Source: an uncultured Bacteroidales bacterium
GTDB lineage: Bacteria > Bacteroidota > Bacteroidia > Bacteroidales > Bacteroidaceae
Length of the DNA stretch: 64,000 nucleotides
NCBI GenBank assembly: GCA_902801325.1
Contig: CADCHQ010000017.1
Location: 1 to 64,000, forward strand
Direction: 5' to 3'
This document shows, in pieces, positions 35,922 to 44,328 of this stretch (position 1 is the first letter of the stretch; every line of letters begins with the position of its first letter). A program made the position numbers and the translations under genes. The notes under the pieces were generated by a model. It was not told where the DNA came from. It made no database searches and was given only the letters and a program-made list of their open reading frames with translations.

Positions 35922-36359
35922 ATGACAAATATTGTGGGCCTTGCCAGCGACCACGCAGGTTTTGCCTTAAAGCAATTTGTGAAGGAGTACCTCGAAGAGA
36001 AGGGCTATGAGTATAAGGACTACGGAACTTATACCGAGGAGTCATGTGACTATGCCGACTTTGGACACGCTTTGGCTCGTGGCATCGAGGAAGGGGAGGT
36101 CTATCCCGGTATTGCCATTTGCGGAAGCGGAGAAGGCATTGCCATGACCCTAAACAAGCACCAAAGCATTCGTGCAGGACTCTGCTGGATTCCCGAGATT
36201 GCCCACCTCATCCGTCAGCATAACAACGCCAACGTACTCGTTATGCCTGGACGCTTCATCGATACGGATATGGCTCGCCAGATTATGGACGAGTTCTTTG
36301 CTACCGAGTTCGAAGGTGGCAGACACCAGCGTCGCATCGACAAGATGCCAGTTAAGTGA
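35922..36359 (+). CDS. rpiB: Ribose-5-phosphate isomerase B
   Basis: Isomerises ribose-5-P and ribulose-5-P; cytoplasmic, 145 residues as usual. Features: GLASDHAGFALKQFVKEYL, CDYADFGHALARGI, CGSGEGIAMTLNKHQSIRAG with the active-site Cys/anion hole, and ANVLVMPGRF. It partners functionally with the transketolase upstream. The C-terminal codons for KMPVK and the GTGA stop are the seed of the tandem repeat that follows. A heptamer tract occupies the ribosome-binding region. Confidence 0.95.
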   Translation: MTNIVGLASDHAGFALKQFVKEYLEEKGYEYKDYGTYTEESCDYADFGHALARGIEEGEVYPGIAICGSGEGIAMTLNKHQSIRAGLCWIPEIAHLIRQHNNANVLVMPGRFIDTDMARQIMDEFFATEFEGGRHQRRIDKMPVK

Positions 36360-36655
36360 GTGGAGAGCGATGCTTGCATCAGCTATCCCGAACGAGAGGC
36401 AACTCGATAGAATATCAAGATGCCGGTTTAGTGAGTGGAGAGCGATGCTTGCATCAGCTATCCCGAACGAGAGGAAACTCGACGAAGTCAAGATGCCGGT
36501 TAAGTGAGAGGAGAGCGATGCTTGCATCAGCTATCCCGAACGAAAGGCAACTCGACGAAGTCAAGATGCCGGTTAAGTGAGCGGAGAGCGATGCTTGTAT
36601 CAGCTATCCCGAACGAGAGGCAACTCGATAGAATATCAAGATGAAGGTTAAGTGA
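36343..36655. repeat. Four tandem 73-75-bp repeats at the rpiB stop
   Basis: Copies begin at about 36343, 36418, 36491 and 36564, and a partial one ends at 36655. Each contains AAGATGCCGGTTAAGTGA, GAGAGCGATGCTTG, ATCAGCTATCCCGAACGAGA and then either CTCGACGAAGTC or CTCGATAGAATATC. Spacing is 75, 73 and 73 nt. Every copy repeats the rpiB 3' end (KMPVK stop) as a GTGA stop/start overlap. The final copy supplies the GTG start of the next gene. Frames inside the array are repeat-derived and I do not call them genes. Confidence 0.9.
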
Positions 36656-38322
36656 AGCGATTATTCCTGTCTCCAAAGTTCTTACTCATATGGGGCATTG
36701 TCACTCTGGCGGTGCCCAATATGGTTTTAGCCATTACCGAACGGCAATCGTGGCTTGTGGCATTGTGCAACATCATATTGCCCACATCACTTTACCTGCT
36801 GTTGCTGACCAGCACACGCCGAACGGGAAAGGCTGTATGGTGGGCGTTTCCGCTGACTTTCCTTGCCGCCTTCCAAGTGGTGTTGCTCTATCTCTTTGGC
36901 AGCGGAGTTATTGCTGTGGACATGTGGCTCAATCTGGTCACGACGAATGCCACCGAAGCTTTGGAACTACTCAATAACCTGGTACCAGGACTGATTACGG
37001 TCTTTGCGCTTTATCTTCCACTCATCATCATCTCCACCTTGCAAGCCTGGCGTCGGACAACTTTACCTAAAAGCTGGCAAAAGGTTGGACGAGGAATAGC
37101 CTTAGGTGCACTAGTCGTTGGCATTGGGCTCTACGCACTTTGCCTTCGCACTCCCAACTTCCGAACGGTTATTGACATCTATCCCGTCAATGTCGTTTAC
37201 AACCTGAAACTGGCTATCGAACGCACCATACGCACAGCACGCTATCACAAGACTTCGGCGTCTTTCACCTTCGAAGCAAGCAACACACACACCGATTCGG
37301 CAGAGGTGTACATCTTTGTCATTGGAGAAACGTCAAGGACAAGGAACTTCCAGCTTTATGGTTACGATCGCGAGACGACTCCCCTACTCTCTCAGGAGCG
37401 TGAAAGGCTTTTCGTCTTCAAGGATGTCCTCACACAATCAAACACCACGCACAAAAGCGTTCCCATGCTACTTTCGGCGGTGTCGGCAGAGGACTACGAC
37501 AACATCTATCAACAAAAAGGCATCATCACAGCATTCCGAGAGGCTGGGTTCTACACACTCTTCGCTTCGAACCAGAAGCACAACCACTCCTTCATCGACT
37601 TCTTTGGGATGGAGGCCGACGAAACGCTATTCCTGAAGAATGAGAACATAGAACAGCACCACTATGACCAAGAGCTTCTGCCCTATGTCGCTGATGCCTT
37701 GAAACGTCACCGACGCTTGTTCATCGTGCTGCACACCTATGGTTCGCACTTCAACTATCACGAGCGCTATCCCGACGAGATGGCCTACTTCCAACCCGAA
37801 GCCAATGCCGAAGCACATTACTCGAACAAAGAGACTTTGGTGAATGCATACGACAACACGATCAGAGGCATTGATGCCTTCCTCCACAAACTTGTAAACA
37901 TGACCGACAGCCTACCAACGGCTATCCTGTACACCTCGGATCATGGGGAAAACATCTTTGACGATGATAGGCGTTTATTTCTGCACGCCTCACCCCACCC
38001 CTCGGCCTACGAACTGCAAGTTCCCCTTATTGTCAGCCTATCACCCAAGTACAGGGAAACCTATCCCGAGATAGAGGACGCCCTGCGCTCCAACGAGACG
38101 AAACCCGTAGGCACTAATGCTTCAGTCTTCCACACCATGCTTGACCTGGCAGGTATTCGTTCGCCTTACTACCGCGACAGCCTTTCGCTGGCCAACAAAC
38201 AGTATGAGGTGCATGAGCGTTACTATCTCAACGACCACAACAAAAAAGTCCCCATCACCAAGCTACATTTTGATGACGAGGACATCGAGGTGCTGAAAAA
38301 CAGCAATAATTATCCTTTCTGA
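36652..38322 (+). CDS. Phosphoethanolamine transferase-like membrane protein (EptA/sulfatase superfamily)
   Basis: 556 residues: about five N-terminal membrane helices (to about 170) and a periplasmic alkaline-phosphatase-fold domain. Catalytic features are YIFVIGETSRTRNFQLYGY (metal Glu), SNTTHKSVPMLLS with the nucleophile Thr at 266 by alignment to EptA, IVLHTYGSHFNY, and TSDHGENIFDDD with metal Asp-His. Such enzymes add phosphoethanolamine to lipid A or other surface glycolipids and can change cationic-peptide sensitivity; the acceptor here is unknown. The start is GTG at 36652, overlapping the last repeat copy in a GTGA arrangement. The 3' end overlaps the convergent small gene by 13 bp. 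Confidence 0.88.
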   Translation: MKRLFLSPKFLLIWGIVTLAVPNMVLAITERQSWLVALCNIILPTSLYLLLLTSTRRTGKAVWWAFPLTFLAAFQVVLLYLFGSGVIAVDMWLNLVTTNATEALELLNNLVPGLITVFALYLPLIIISTLQAWRRTTLPKSWQKVGRGIALGALVVGIGLYALCLRTPNFRTVIDIYPVNVVYNLKLAIERTIRTARYHKTSASFTFEASNTHTDSAEVYIFVIGETSRTRNFQLYGYDRETTPLLSQERERLFVFKDVLTQSNTTHKSVPMLLSAVSAEDYDNIYQQKGIITAFREAGFYTLFASNQKHNHSFIDFFGMEADETLFLKNENIEQHHYDQELLPYVADALKRHRRLFIVLHTYGSHFNYHERYPDEMAYFQPEANAEAHYSNKETLVNAYDNTIRGIDAFLHKLVNMTDSLPTAILYTSDHGENIFDDDRRLFLHASPHPSAYELQVPLIVSLSPKYRETYPEIEDALRSNETKPVGTNASVFHTMLDLAGIRSPYYRDSLSLANKQYEVHERYYLNDHNKKVPITKLHFDDEDIEVLKNSNNYPF

Positions 38323-38483
38323 TTACTAAGATTGAGCGTTCCACCTACCCATTCGACGAAGGGTTCTTCACCCCGAAGCGGATGGTGGGAGAGATAATTG
38401 TCTTGCTCGTCGAACTCCACTACAACAAGTTCGTGAACAGAGCCATCGGGAAGAATCAAACGATGATAGGCTCGGCGCTTCAT
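38310..38483 (-). CDS. Conserved-looking 57-residue protein of unknown function
   Basis: The ATG at 38483 lies directly after the TAA of the DUF4296 gene (38484-38486), the tight spacing of an operon member. The product starts MKRRAYHRLILPDGSVHELV, then VVEFDEQDNYLSHHPLRGEE and PFVEWVGGTLNL. It is a coherent small beta-rich protein with a mixed charge pattern and no signal peptide. Its 3' end overlaps the end of the convergent transferase gene by 13 bp. Length is below common gene-calling cut-offs. I do not recognise the family; coding nature is inferred from position and composition. Confidence 0.72.
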   Translation of the reverse strand: MKRRAYHRLILPDGSVHELVVVEFDEQDNYLSHHPLRGEEPFVEWVGGTLNLSNQKG

Positions 38484-39458
38484 TTATCTTCTTCTGACAC
38501 GTTGCGGTTGAGCAGGAAGAACCACACGCTTCTTCTGTACGACATTAATCTTCTTGTCGACACGCTGATTCGAACGGAATTCCTCAGGTGACAAGCGTTC
38601 TTCGCCATTGTTACGATGACGCACAGCAGGAAGACTATCGTCGGACAGGCTGTCGGGAACGACAGAAAGCGTATCGGTTGCAATTGTCTTAGAATGGTAA
38701 CGCAGGAGTACGGGCTTACTGATTGCCCACATGCGGAAAGCATCTTCCTTTCCCTCGTCGAAGGCATAATAGAAGGTGCAGGAAACCGAACGAATGTCGT
38801 GTCGCAAAAGTGCCTTTGACGAAGGTATATTCACCGTCACGTCATAGTCACTCGTTATCATCATGGTGTTGGAGACAGTGGAGTCATTGTCATACTTAAC
38901 CTGCAGTATCACAAAGCCTTCACGCTCGCTGTCCTTCACGACAAAGCGATTGGAGCAACGGAACATGAAATAGTCGCCTCGCTGAAACGTCGAATCGGCA
39001 GGGATGACAACGGTGTACAGGTTCTGTTCGCGATTTCCGTGCAAGAAGAACATTTGCTTTCCTGACCAGATATTAGCCGTATCGCCCTCAGCAGTAAAAC
39101 GTGCAAACTTGTCTTCCTCGGGAATATTCAGTCCTGCAGCATTCGACTCGCGTTCCAAGCGTGCTTCTATGTGTTCGTACATCTTCTGCAAGTGACTTGC
39201 ATGCCCTGAATACCAAACCATCGAGGTATCGAATTGTGCCTCTGTGACATGATACTTCTCGAACACCTTCTGCACGTACAGATAGCGATTGGCCTCCACG
39301 TCTCCACCTTGTGACTCAGCCATACCCTGCGCCAGATGATAGTCGTAGAGGATTTTCTCCATCTTTCTTTCCGAAATGACATAGGAAGGAAGATCGACCG
39401 TACAGCCGACAAGAAGTAATAAGCCAAAAACATAAAGTAAAGACTTACTTTTTCCCAT
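38484..39458 (-). CDS. DUF4296 lipoprotein
   Basis: 324 residues with a lipobox ending LLLLVGC (Cys about 19). The DUF4296 domain follows: ISERKMEKILYDYHLAQGMA, ...VFEKYHVTEAQFDTSMVWYS, HLQKMYEHIEARL (to about residue 115). The C-terminal two thirds are beta-rich and end in a very basic tail. ATG at 39458 (MGKSKS) overlaps the end of lspA by 14 bp. Found right after lspA in many Bacteroidetes; the role is unknown, but the lipoprotein-signal-peptidase gene next door processes this kind of protein. Confidence 0.9.
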   Translation of the reverse strand: MGKSKSLLYVFGLLLLVGCTVDLPSYVISERKMEKILYDYHLAQGMAESQGGDVEANRYLYVQKVFEKYHVTEAQFDTSMVWYSGHASHLQKMYEHIEARLERESNAAGLNIPEEDKFARFTAEGDTANIWSGKQMFFLHGNREQNLYTVVIPADSTFQRGDYFMFRCSNRFVVKDSEREGFVILQVKYDNDSTVSNTMMITSDYDVTVNIPSSKALLRHDIRSVSCTFYYAFDEGKEDAFRMWAISKPVLLRYHSKTIATDTLSVVPDSLSDDSLPAVRHRNNGEERLSPEEFRSNQRVDKKINVVQKKRVVLPAQPQRVRRR

Positions 39459-40065
39459 GCTCAACGGTTAAGCGATTGCGATAGAAGAGCAGCAGAGCCA
39501 CGATGCCACACGAGATGGCTGCATCGGCAAAGTTAAAGATAGGACTAAAGAAGATAAAGTGTTCACCACCCAGCCAAGGCATCCACATGGGCCAGTCCCA
39601 TTCCACCAAGGGGAAGTAGAACATGTCTACGACGCGTCCGTGAAGCAATGTCCCGTATCCTGTGCCATAGGGAACAAACTCGGCCACCATTGGGGCTGGC
39701 GGATTGTTGAATATCATGCCGTAAAAGACACAATCGATGATGTTTCCCGCAGCTCCAGCCACAATCATTGTCAGGCATATAAGATAGCCCCAAGGTATGT
39801 TCTTGCGTATGGAACGGAACATGTAGAAGGCTATCAGTGCCACAAAGATGATGCGGAAGGTTGTGAGCAGGAGTTTGTCGAAAAACTCCCACCCGAAAGC
39901 CATACCGTTGTTCTCGGTAAAGAGCAGATAGAACCAGTCGGTCACGTGAATGGCTTGATGCAGGTACATACCTGTCTTCACTGCCACCTTGATGACTTGG
40001 TCAATAGCAATGATGCCTACGATAAGCATTATCGCCACTATGGTTTGCACACGCTCGCGCCTCAT
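39445..40065 (-). CDS. lspA: Lipoprotein signal peptidase (signal peptidase II)
   Basis: Inner-membrane aspartyl protease that cuts prolipoproteins at the lipobox Cys. It has four membrane helices. The catalytic aspartates are D111 in GAAGNIIDCVF and D181 in IFNFADAAIS; NNGMAFG is the conserved loop. At 206 residues it is longer than the roughly 165 of enterobacteria because of a periplasmic insert (WPMWMPWLGGEHF) typical for Bacteroidetes. Its substrates here include the lipoproteins at 1088, 17244, 38484 and 46035. Part of the ileS operon, from which it is separated by a 22-nt repeat array. Confidence 0.95.
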   Translation of the reverse strand: MRRERVQTIVAIMLIVGIIAIDQVIKVAVKTGMYLHQAIHVTDWFYLLFTENNGMAFGWEFFDKLLLTTFRIIFVALIAFYMFRSIRKNIPWGYLICLTMIVAGAAGNIIDCVFYGMIFNNPPAPMVAEFVPYGTGYGTLLHGRVVDMFYFPLVEWDWPMWMPWLGGEHFIFFSPIFNFADAAISCGIVALLLFYRNRLTVEHGKK

Positions 40066-40080
40066 ATCCTCTTTAATTAG

Positions 40081-40172
40081 ACCTTAGGTTCGATTCAATA
40101 AGGCCTTAGGTTCAAATTAATAAGACCTCAGGTCTTCCGACCATCGAGCATAGGCTCGATTTTGTAAGGCCA
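40081..40172. repeat. Degenerate 22-nt-period repeat array, locus 4
   Basis: Four contiguous 22-nt units plus a partial one: AGACCTTAGGTTCGATTCAA, AGGCCTTAGGTTCAAATTAA, AGACCTCAGGTCTTCCGACC and CGAGCATAGGCTCGATTTTG. This is the only copy lying inside an operon, between the DksA-like gene and lspA. Confidence 0.85.
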
Positions 40173-40177
40173 ATGTT

Positions 40178-40555
40178 TTATCTACGATTCTTCTTTGCTT
40201 CGATGCTCAGTGTTGCATGAGGTACGGCACGCAGACGTTCCTTCGGAATCAACTTGCCAGTTTCACGACAGATGCCGTAAGTCTTGTTCTCGATACGCAC
40301 GAGAGCGGCCTGCAGACCTTGTATAAACTTCTGGGCACGGGCGGCAAACTGTACAAGCTGTGCCTTGGTTTGTGCTTCACTACCCTCTTCGAGAGCATGG
40401 AAAGTGGGCGACGTATCATCAACACCGTTTTCGTTGCCTTTCGACAACTCATCCATCACCTTCTTATAGTCACGTTTCGTCAACTCCAGCTTCTCAAGGA
40501 TAATTGCACGGAACTCCTCAAGTTCCTCGTCGGTATACCGTGTTTTTTCTTCCAT
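40178..40555 (-). CDS. DksA/TraR-family protein lacking the four-cysteine finger
   Basis: 125 residues: N-terminal coiled-coil helices (YTDEELEEFRAIILEKLELT...) and a C-terminal globule YGICRETGKLIPKERLRAVP. In classical DksA this segment holds four zinc cysteines; here only one Cys is present. This degenerate finger is the common bacteroidal version encoded next to ileS. DksA-like proteins bind RNA polymerase through the secondary channel; whether this one does is unproven. It starts 15 nt after the ileS stop. Confidence 0.9.
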   Translation of the reverse strand: MEEKTRYTDEELEEFRAIILEKLELTKRDYKKVMDELSKGNENGVDDTSPTFHALEEGSEAQTKAQLVQFAARAQKFIQGLQAALVRIENKTYGICRETGKLIPKERLRAVPHATLSIEAKKNRR

Positions 40556-40570
40556 GATGTTAAATGCTGT

Positions 40571-43500
40571 TTATCTTTTAACGTTAATATTTACTTTGTA
40601 ATCCTCGAAATCGAGTTCTGTGGGCTCACTCACCTCATCCACCAGCGTAATGCTGTTGGCCAAGACCTGAGCCGAAATGTATTCACCAAACTGAGCAACG
40701 GCCTTGTCGGTCTCAGGATGATGCTGCAGCTGGATGTCGATGCGGTCTGTTATCTCGAAACCGCTCTCCTTACGCAGGTTTTGAATGCGCTTCACCAGTT
40801 CGCGAGCTACACCTTCGTTCTTCAGCTCTTCCGTAACAGTAATGTCGAGAGCAACGGTAAGCGAACCCTCATTGGCAACTGTCCATCCTGGAATGTCCTC
40901 ACTGAAGATTTCCACATCCTCTGCTTCGATGACGACAGCTTCGCCTGTGGCCAACGTAACGTTGAGTGAACCTTGGCGTTCCAGTTCTGCAATCTGCTCC
41001 TGCGACATGCTTGTCACAGCGGCATTTACGTCCTTCATCAGTTTGCCAAACTTCTTGCCCATCGTGCGGAAGTTGCACTTCACTTTCTTAACCAGAATGC
41101 CGCTTCCTTCCACAAACTCCAGTTCCTTCACGTTTACTTCGTCAAGGATGAGTTGCTTCATGGCCTCAATGCGCAACTGCTGTTCCATATCGACAGCCGG
41201 AATGGCAATCTTCTGCAAGGGCTGACGCACGATGATTTGCTCCTTCTTTCTAAGAGAGAGCACCATAGAGGTAATCTGCTGTGCCAACTCCATACGTTTT
41301 TCCTGTTCCTTGTCTATCTTGCTGTCGTCAGCTACAGGGAACTGACTCAGGTGCACGCTCTGCGTGTCGCGTCCGGTTGCTTCCGTAAGATCGCGATAGA
41401 GGCGATCGGCATAATAAGGAGCAATGGGAGCCATCAGTTTGGCTACTGTCTCCAAGCAAGTGTAGAGGGTCTGATAAGCCGACAGTTTGTCGATGCTCAT
41501 AGCCGAACCCCAGAAACGCTTGCGACTCAGACGTACGAACCAGTTGGAAACATTATCGACAACGAATGACTGGATGAGACGTCCAGCACGAGTGGGCTCA
41601 TAGTCCTCATAGCACTGGTTCACCTCCAGAATGAGGGAGTTCAGTTCCGAGAGAATCCAACGGTCCATTTCAGGACGAGCGGTCATGGGAACATCTGCCT
41701 CCTCGTAGTGCCAGTCATCTACGTTGGCGTACATGGTCAGGAACGAATAGGTCTGGAACAGTTTGCCAAAGAACGAACGGCTTACTTCCTTCACGCCTTC
41801 TTCGTCGAACTTCAGGTTGTCCCAAGGCTGTGAATTGGTAATCATGTACCAACGCACGGCATCCGAGCCATAGTCTTCTATAGCCTTGAATGGGTCTACG
41901 GCATTGCCTAGACGTTTCGACATCTTCAAGCCGTTCTTGTCCAGAACAAGTCCGTTAGAGATGACTGCCTTGTAAGCAACTGAGTCGAATACCATCGTGG
42001 CAATAGCATGAAGCGTGAAGAACCATCCACGAGTCTGGTCGACGCCTTCGGCAATGAAGTCGGCGGGATAAGCCGTATGGTTATCCAAGATTTCCTTGTT
42101 CTCGAAGGGATAATGGATCTGGGCATAAGGCATTGCACCCGAGTCGAACCAAACATCGATGAGGTCGAGTTCGCGCTTCAGCACAGCACCGCTCTCGCCT
42201 ACAAGCCAAATCTGGTCAACATAGGGACGGTGGAGGTCTATCTTGTCATAGTTCTCCTGACTCATATCGCCAGGCACGAAGCCACGATCCTTCAAGGGGT
42301 TGCCAGGCATTACGCCAGCTTCGACAGCCTTCTCAATCTCGTTGTACAGTTCTTCTACCGAACCGATGCATATCTCTTCCTTCGTCTCGCGATTACGCCA
42401 GATGGGCAACGGAGTACCCCAATAACGCGAACGAGAGAGGTTCCAGTCGTTCAGGTTCTCAAGCCACTTACCGAAACGTCCCGTTCCTGTGGATTCGGGC
42501 TTCCAGTTGATGGTCTTGTTCAACTCTATCATGCGCTCTTTGGCAGCAGTCGAACGAATGAACCAAGAATCGAGGGGATAGTAAAGGACGGGCTTGTCCG
42601 TACGCCAGCAATGAGGATAGTTGTGCACGTGCTTCTCTATCTTGAAGGCTGTTCCTTCCTGCTTCATCTCCATGCAGAGCACGATGTTCAGGTCTTCGGT
42701 CTTCGCGAGTTCCTTCTCGTCCATACCTGCATACTTGGGGTCATAGGCGTTCTTCACAAAATCGCCTGAATGATGCCAATAGCTATCGCGAACGCAAAGG
42801 TCGATAAACTCCTCGCTCATATCTTCCTTCAGGAAGTACTTACCAGTGAAGTCCACCATAGGACGTGTGTCTCCTGCCTTATCGATGATAAAGAGAGAAG
42901 GTATGCCTGCGTCCTTAGCCACCTTGGCGTCATCGGCACCAAACGTGGGAGCGATGTGTACGATACCCGTACCGTCTTCCGTGGTCACGTAATCGCCAGG
43001 GATAACACGGAAGGCATCTGCCTCCTTGTCCACAACCTTCCCGTCTTCCAGTGCGCAAGGCTTTACCCAAGGGAACAATTGCTCATATTGTATTCCCAAG
43101 AGGTCTGCACCCGTGCAACGAGCCACCACCTCATAGTCCTCTTCGTTCTTGAAGTAAGCACTGAGACGAGCCTCGGCTAGGATGTAGATAGCCTGCTCCT
43201 TGGTGTAGGGGTTCTGTGCCTTCACGGCTACATAGTCAATCTTCTGACCTACGCACAATGCCGTGTTCGAGGGCAGGGTCCAAGGCGTGGTTGTCCAAGC
43301 CAACATGTATACGGGCAAACCCTCTTCATTTTTAATTTTTAATTTTTCATTTTTAATTATGGAGAATTGTGCCGTCACCGTAGTATCCTTCACATCACGA
43401 TAGCAACCGGGCTGGTTCAGCTCGTGGCTCGAGAGGCCAGTACCTGCGGCAGGCGAGTAAGGCTGAATGGTGTAACCCTTATAAAGGAGATCCTTCTCGT

Positions 43501-44005
43501 AAAGTTGCTTCAGCAACCACCAAAGTGTCTCGATGTACTTATTATCATAGGTAATATAGGGGTGTTCCATATCCACCCAATAACCCATGCGGTGGCTCAG
43601 GTCTTCCCACTCGCCCGTGTACATCATCACGTTCTCGCGGCACTTCTGGTTGTAATCCTCAATGGAGATGGTCTTACCGATATCTTCCTTCGTAATACCC
43701 AGTTCCTTCTCTACGCCCAGTTCCACAGGCAGTCCGTGGGTGTCCCATCCTGCCTTGCGGTGCACCTGGAAGCCCTTCATCGTCTTAAAGCGACAGAAAG
43801 TATCCTTAATGGAACGAGCCAATACGTGATGTATGCCTGGATGTCCATTAGCCGATGGAGGCCCTTCGAAAAAGATAAACGAGGGACAACCCTCACGCTC
43901 ATCTATGCTGCGGTGGAAGAGGTCTTCCTCATCCCATCTTTTCAGTTCTTCTTTATTCACTTCCGAGAGGTTCAGTCTCGTGCGTTCTGCGAATCTTTTT
44001 GCCAT
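40571..44005 (-). CDS. ileS: Isoleucyl-tRNA synthetase
   Basis: Class I synthetase of 1144 residues, the long eukaryote-like type found in Bacteroidetes. The ATP site HIGH region is PPSANGHPGIHHVLARS. TGAGYSP-like and editing-domain segments follow (AWTTTPWTLPSNTALCVG, IAPTFGADDAKVAKDAG), then WFDSGAMPYAQIHYPF and KMSKRLGNAVDPF (KMSKS loop). An anticodon domain and C-terminal extension complete it. In the early insert region the peptide SIIKNEKLKIKNEEG is encoded by A-rich heptamer-periodic DNA (43325-43359), indistinguishable from the intergenic tracts. It looks like an in-frame insertion tolerated in a surface loop before the editing domain. First gene of the ileS-DksA-lspA-DUF4296 operon. 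Confidence 0.96.
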   Translation of the reverse strand: MAKRFAERTRLNLSEVNKEELKRWDEEDLFHRSIDEREGCPSFIFFEGPPSANGHPGIHHVLARSIKDTFCRFKTMKGFQVHRKAGWDTHGLPVELGVEKELGITKEDIGKTISIEDYNQKCRENVMMYTGEWEDLSHRMGYWVDMEHPYITYDNKYIETLWWLLKQLYEKDLLYKGYTIQPYSPAAGTGLSSHELNQPGCYRDVKDTTVTAQFSIIKNEKLKIKNEEGLPVYMLAWTTTPWTLPSNTALCVGQKIDYVAVKAQNPYTKEQAIYILAEARLSAYFKNEEDYEVVARCTGADLLGIQYEQLFPWVKPCALEDGKVVDKEADAFRVIPGDYVTTEDGTGIVHIAPTFGADDAKVAKDAGIPSLFIIDKAGDTRPMVDFTGKYFLKEDMSEEFIDLCVRDSYWHHSGDFVKNAYDPKYAGMDEKELAKTEDLNIVLCMEMKQEGTAFKIEKHVHNYPHCWRTDKPVLYYPLDSWFIRSTAAKERMIELNKTINWKPESTGTGRFGKWLENLNDWNLSRSRYWGTPLPIWRNRETKEEICIGSVEELYNEIEKAVEAGVMPGNPLKDRGFVPGDMSQENYDKIDLHRPYVDQIWLVGESGAVLKRELDLIDVWFDSGAMPYAQIHYPFENKEILDNHTAYPADFIAEGVDQTRGWFFTLHAIATMVFDSVAYKAVISNGLVLDKNGLKMSKRLGNAVDPFKAIEDYGSDAVRWYMITNSQPWDNLKFDEEGVKEVSRSFFGKLFQTYSFLTMYANVDDWHYEEADVPMTARPEMDRWILSELNSLILEVNQCYEDYEPTRAGRLIQSFVVDNVSNWFVRLSRKRFWGSAMSIDKLSAYQTLYTCLETVAKLMAPIAPYYADRLYRDLTEATGRDTQSVHLSQFPVADDSKIDKEQEKRMELAQQITSMVLSLRKKEQIIVRQPLQKIAIPAVDMEQQLRIEAMKQLILDEVNVKELEFVEGSGILVKKVKCNFRTMGKKFGKLMKDVNAAVTSMSQEQIAELERQGSLNVTLATGEAVVIEAEDVEIFSEDIPGWTVANEGSLTVALDITVTEELKNEGVARELVKRIQNLRKESGFEITDRIDIQLQHHPETDKAVAQFGEYISAQVLANSITLVDEVSEPTELDFEDYKVNINVKR
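43325..43359. repeat. Heptamer tract inside ileS
   Basis: TTTTTAA, TTTTTAA, TTTTTCA, TTTTTAA units on the plus strand, coding on the minus strand for a lysine/glutamate-rich loop. It matches the spacer just upstream of rpiB (35893-35921). Confidence 0.85.
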
Positions 44006-44046
44006 ATTTTATATCTATCTTTTTACTCCTTATTATTTTAGGCGTG

Positions 44047-44077
44047 CAAAGATACGAATAAGCGAGGGGAAAAACAA
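44047..44077 (-). promoter_or_regulatory. Consensus promoter for the ileS operon
   Basis: On the minus strand TTG (44077-44075) and TATCTTTG (44054-44047) are 20 nt apart, 42 nt upstream of the ileS ATG. A near copy of this segment (AGATACGAATAAG...GGGGAAAAACAAA) lies at about 44267-44296 with the -7 box changed to TATCTCTG. Confidence 0.8.
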
Positions 44078-44159
44078 ATTTTATTGAAATAAAGACAAAG
44101 AAATGCTTGCATTTATTTTGAATTTAGAGCAATAAATGGACCGATAGGTCAATATGGAA

Positions 44160-44296
44160 CATATTGTTTTTCCCGAGCGAGAGTATTTTCGACGAAGTCA
44201 AAGATTGGAATTACGACGAAGTCAGAGATAGAAATCCAAAGATGCATCCTATCCTCGACTAAGTCAGAGATACGAATAAGTGAGGGGAAAAACAAA
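44160..44296. repeat. CGACGAAGTCA repeats related to the rpiB array, plus duplicated promoter segment
   Basis: CCCGAGCGAGAG...TTTTCGACGAAGTCAAAGAT (about 44172-44204) resembles the 73-bp repeat core CCCGAACGAGAG...ACTCGACGAAGTCAAGAT at 36460-36494. CGACGAAGTCAGAGAT and CGACTAAGTCAGAGAT follow. The right end duplicates the ileS promoter segment. Confidence 0.65.
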
Positions 44297-44320
44297 GGCA
44301 CCCACATAACTGCGGGTGCC
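44290..44320 (-). terminator. Terminator after cca
   Basis: GGCACCC (44297-44303) pairs with GGGTGCC (44314-44320). Read on the minus strand, TTTGTTTTTC follows. It closes the 51476-44329 operon. Confidence 0.8.
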
Positions 44321-44328
44321 ATTAATCC

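Noticed and set aside
36172..36580. Overlapping short genes in the repeats after rpiB (111 and 74 codons)
   Set aside because: Open only because the 73-75-bp unit lacks stops in some frames; products are repeats of each other with no independent support.
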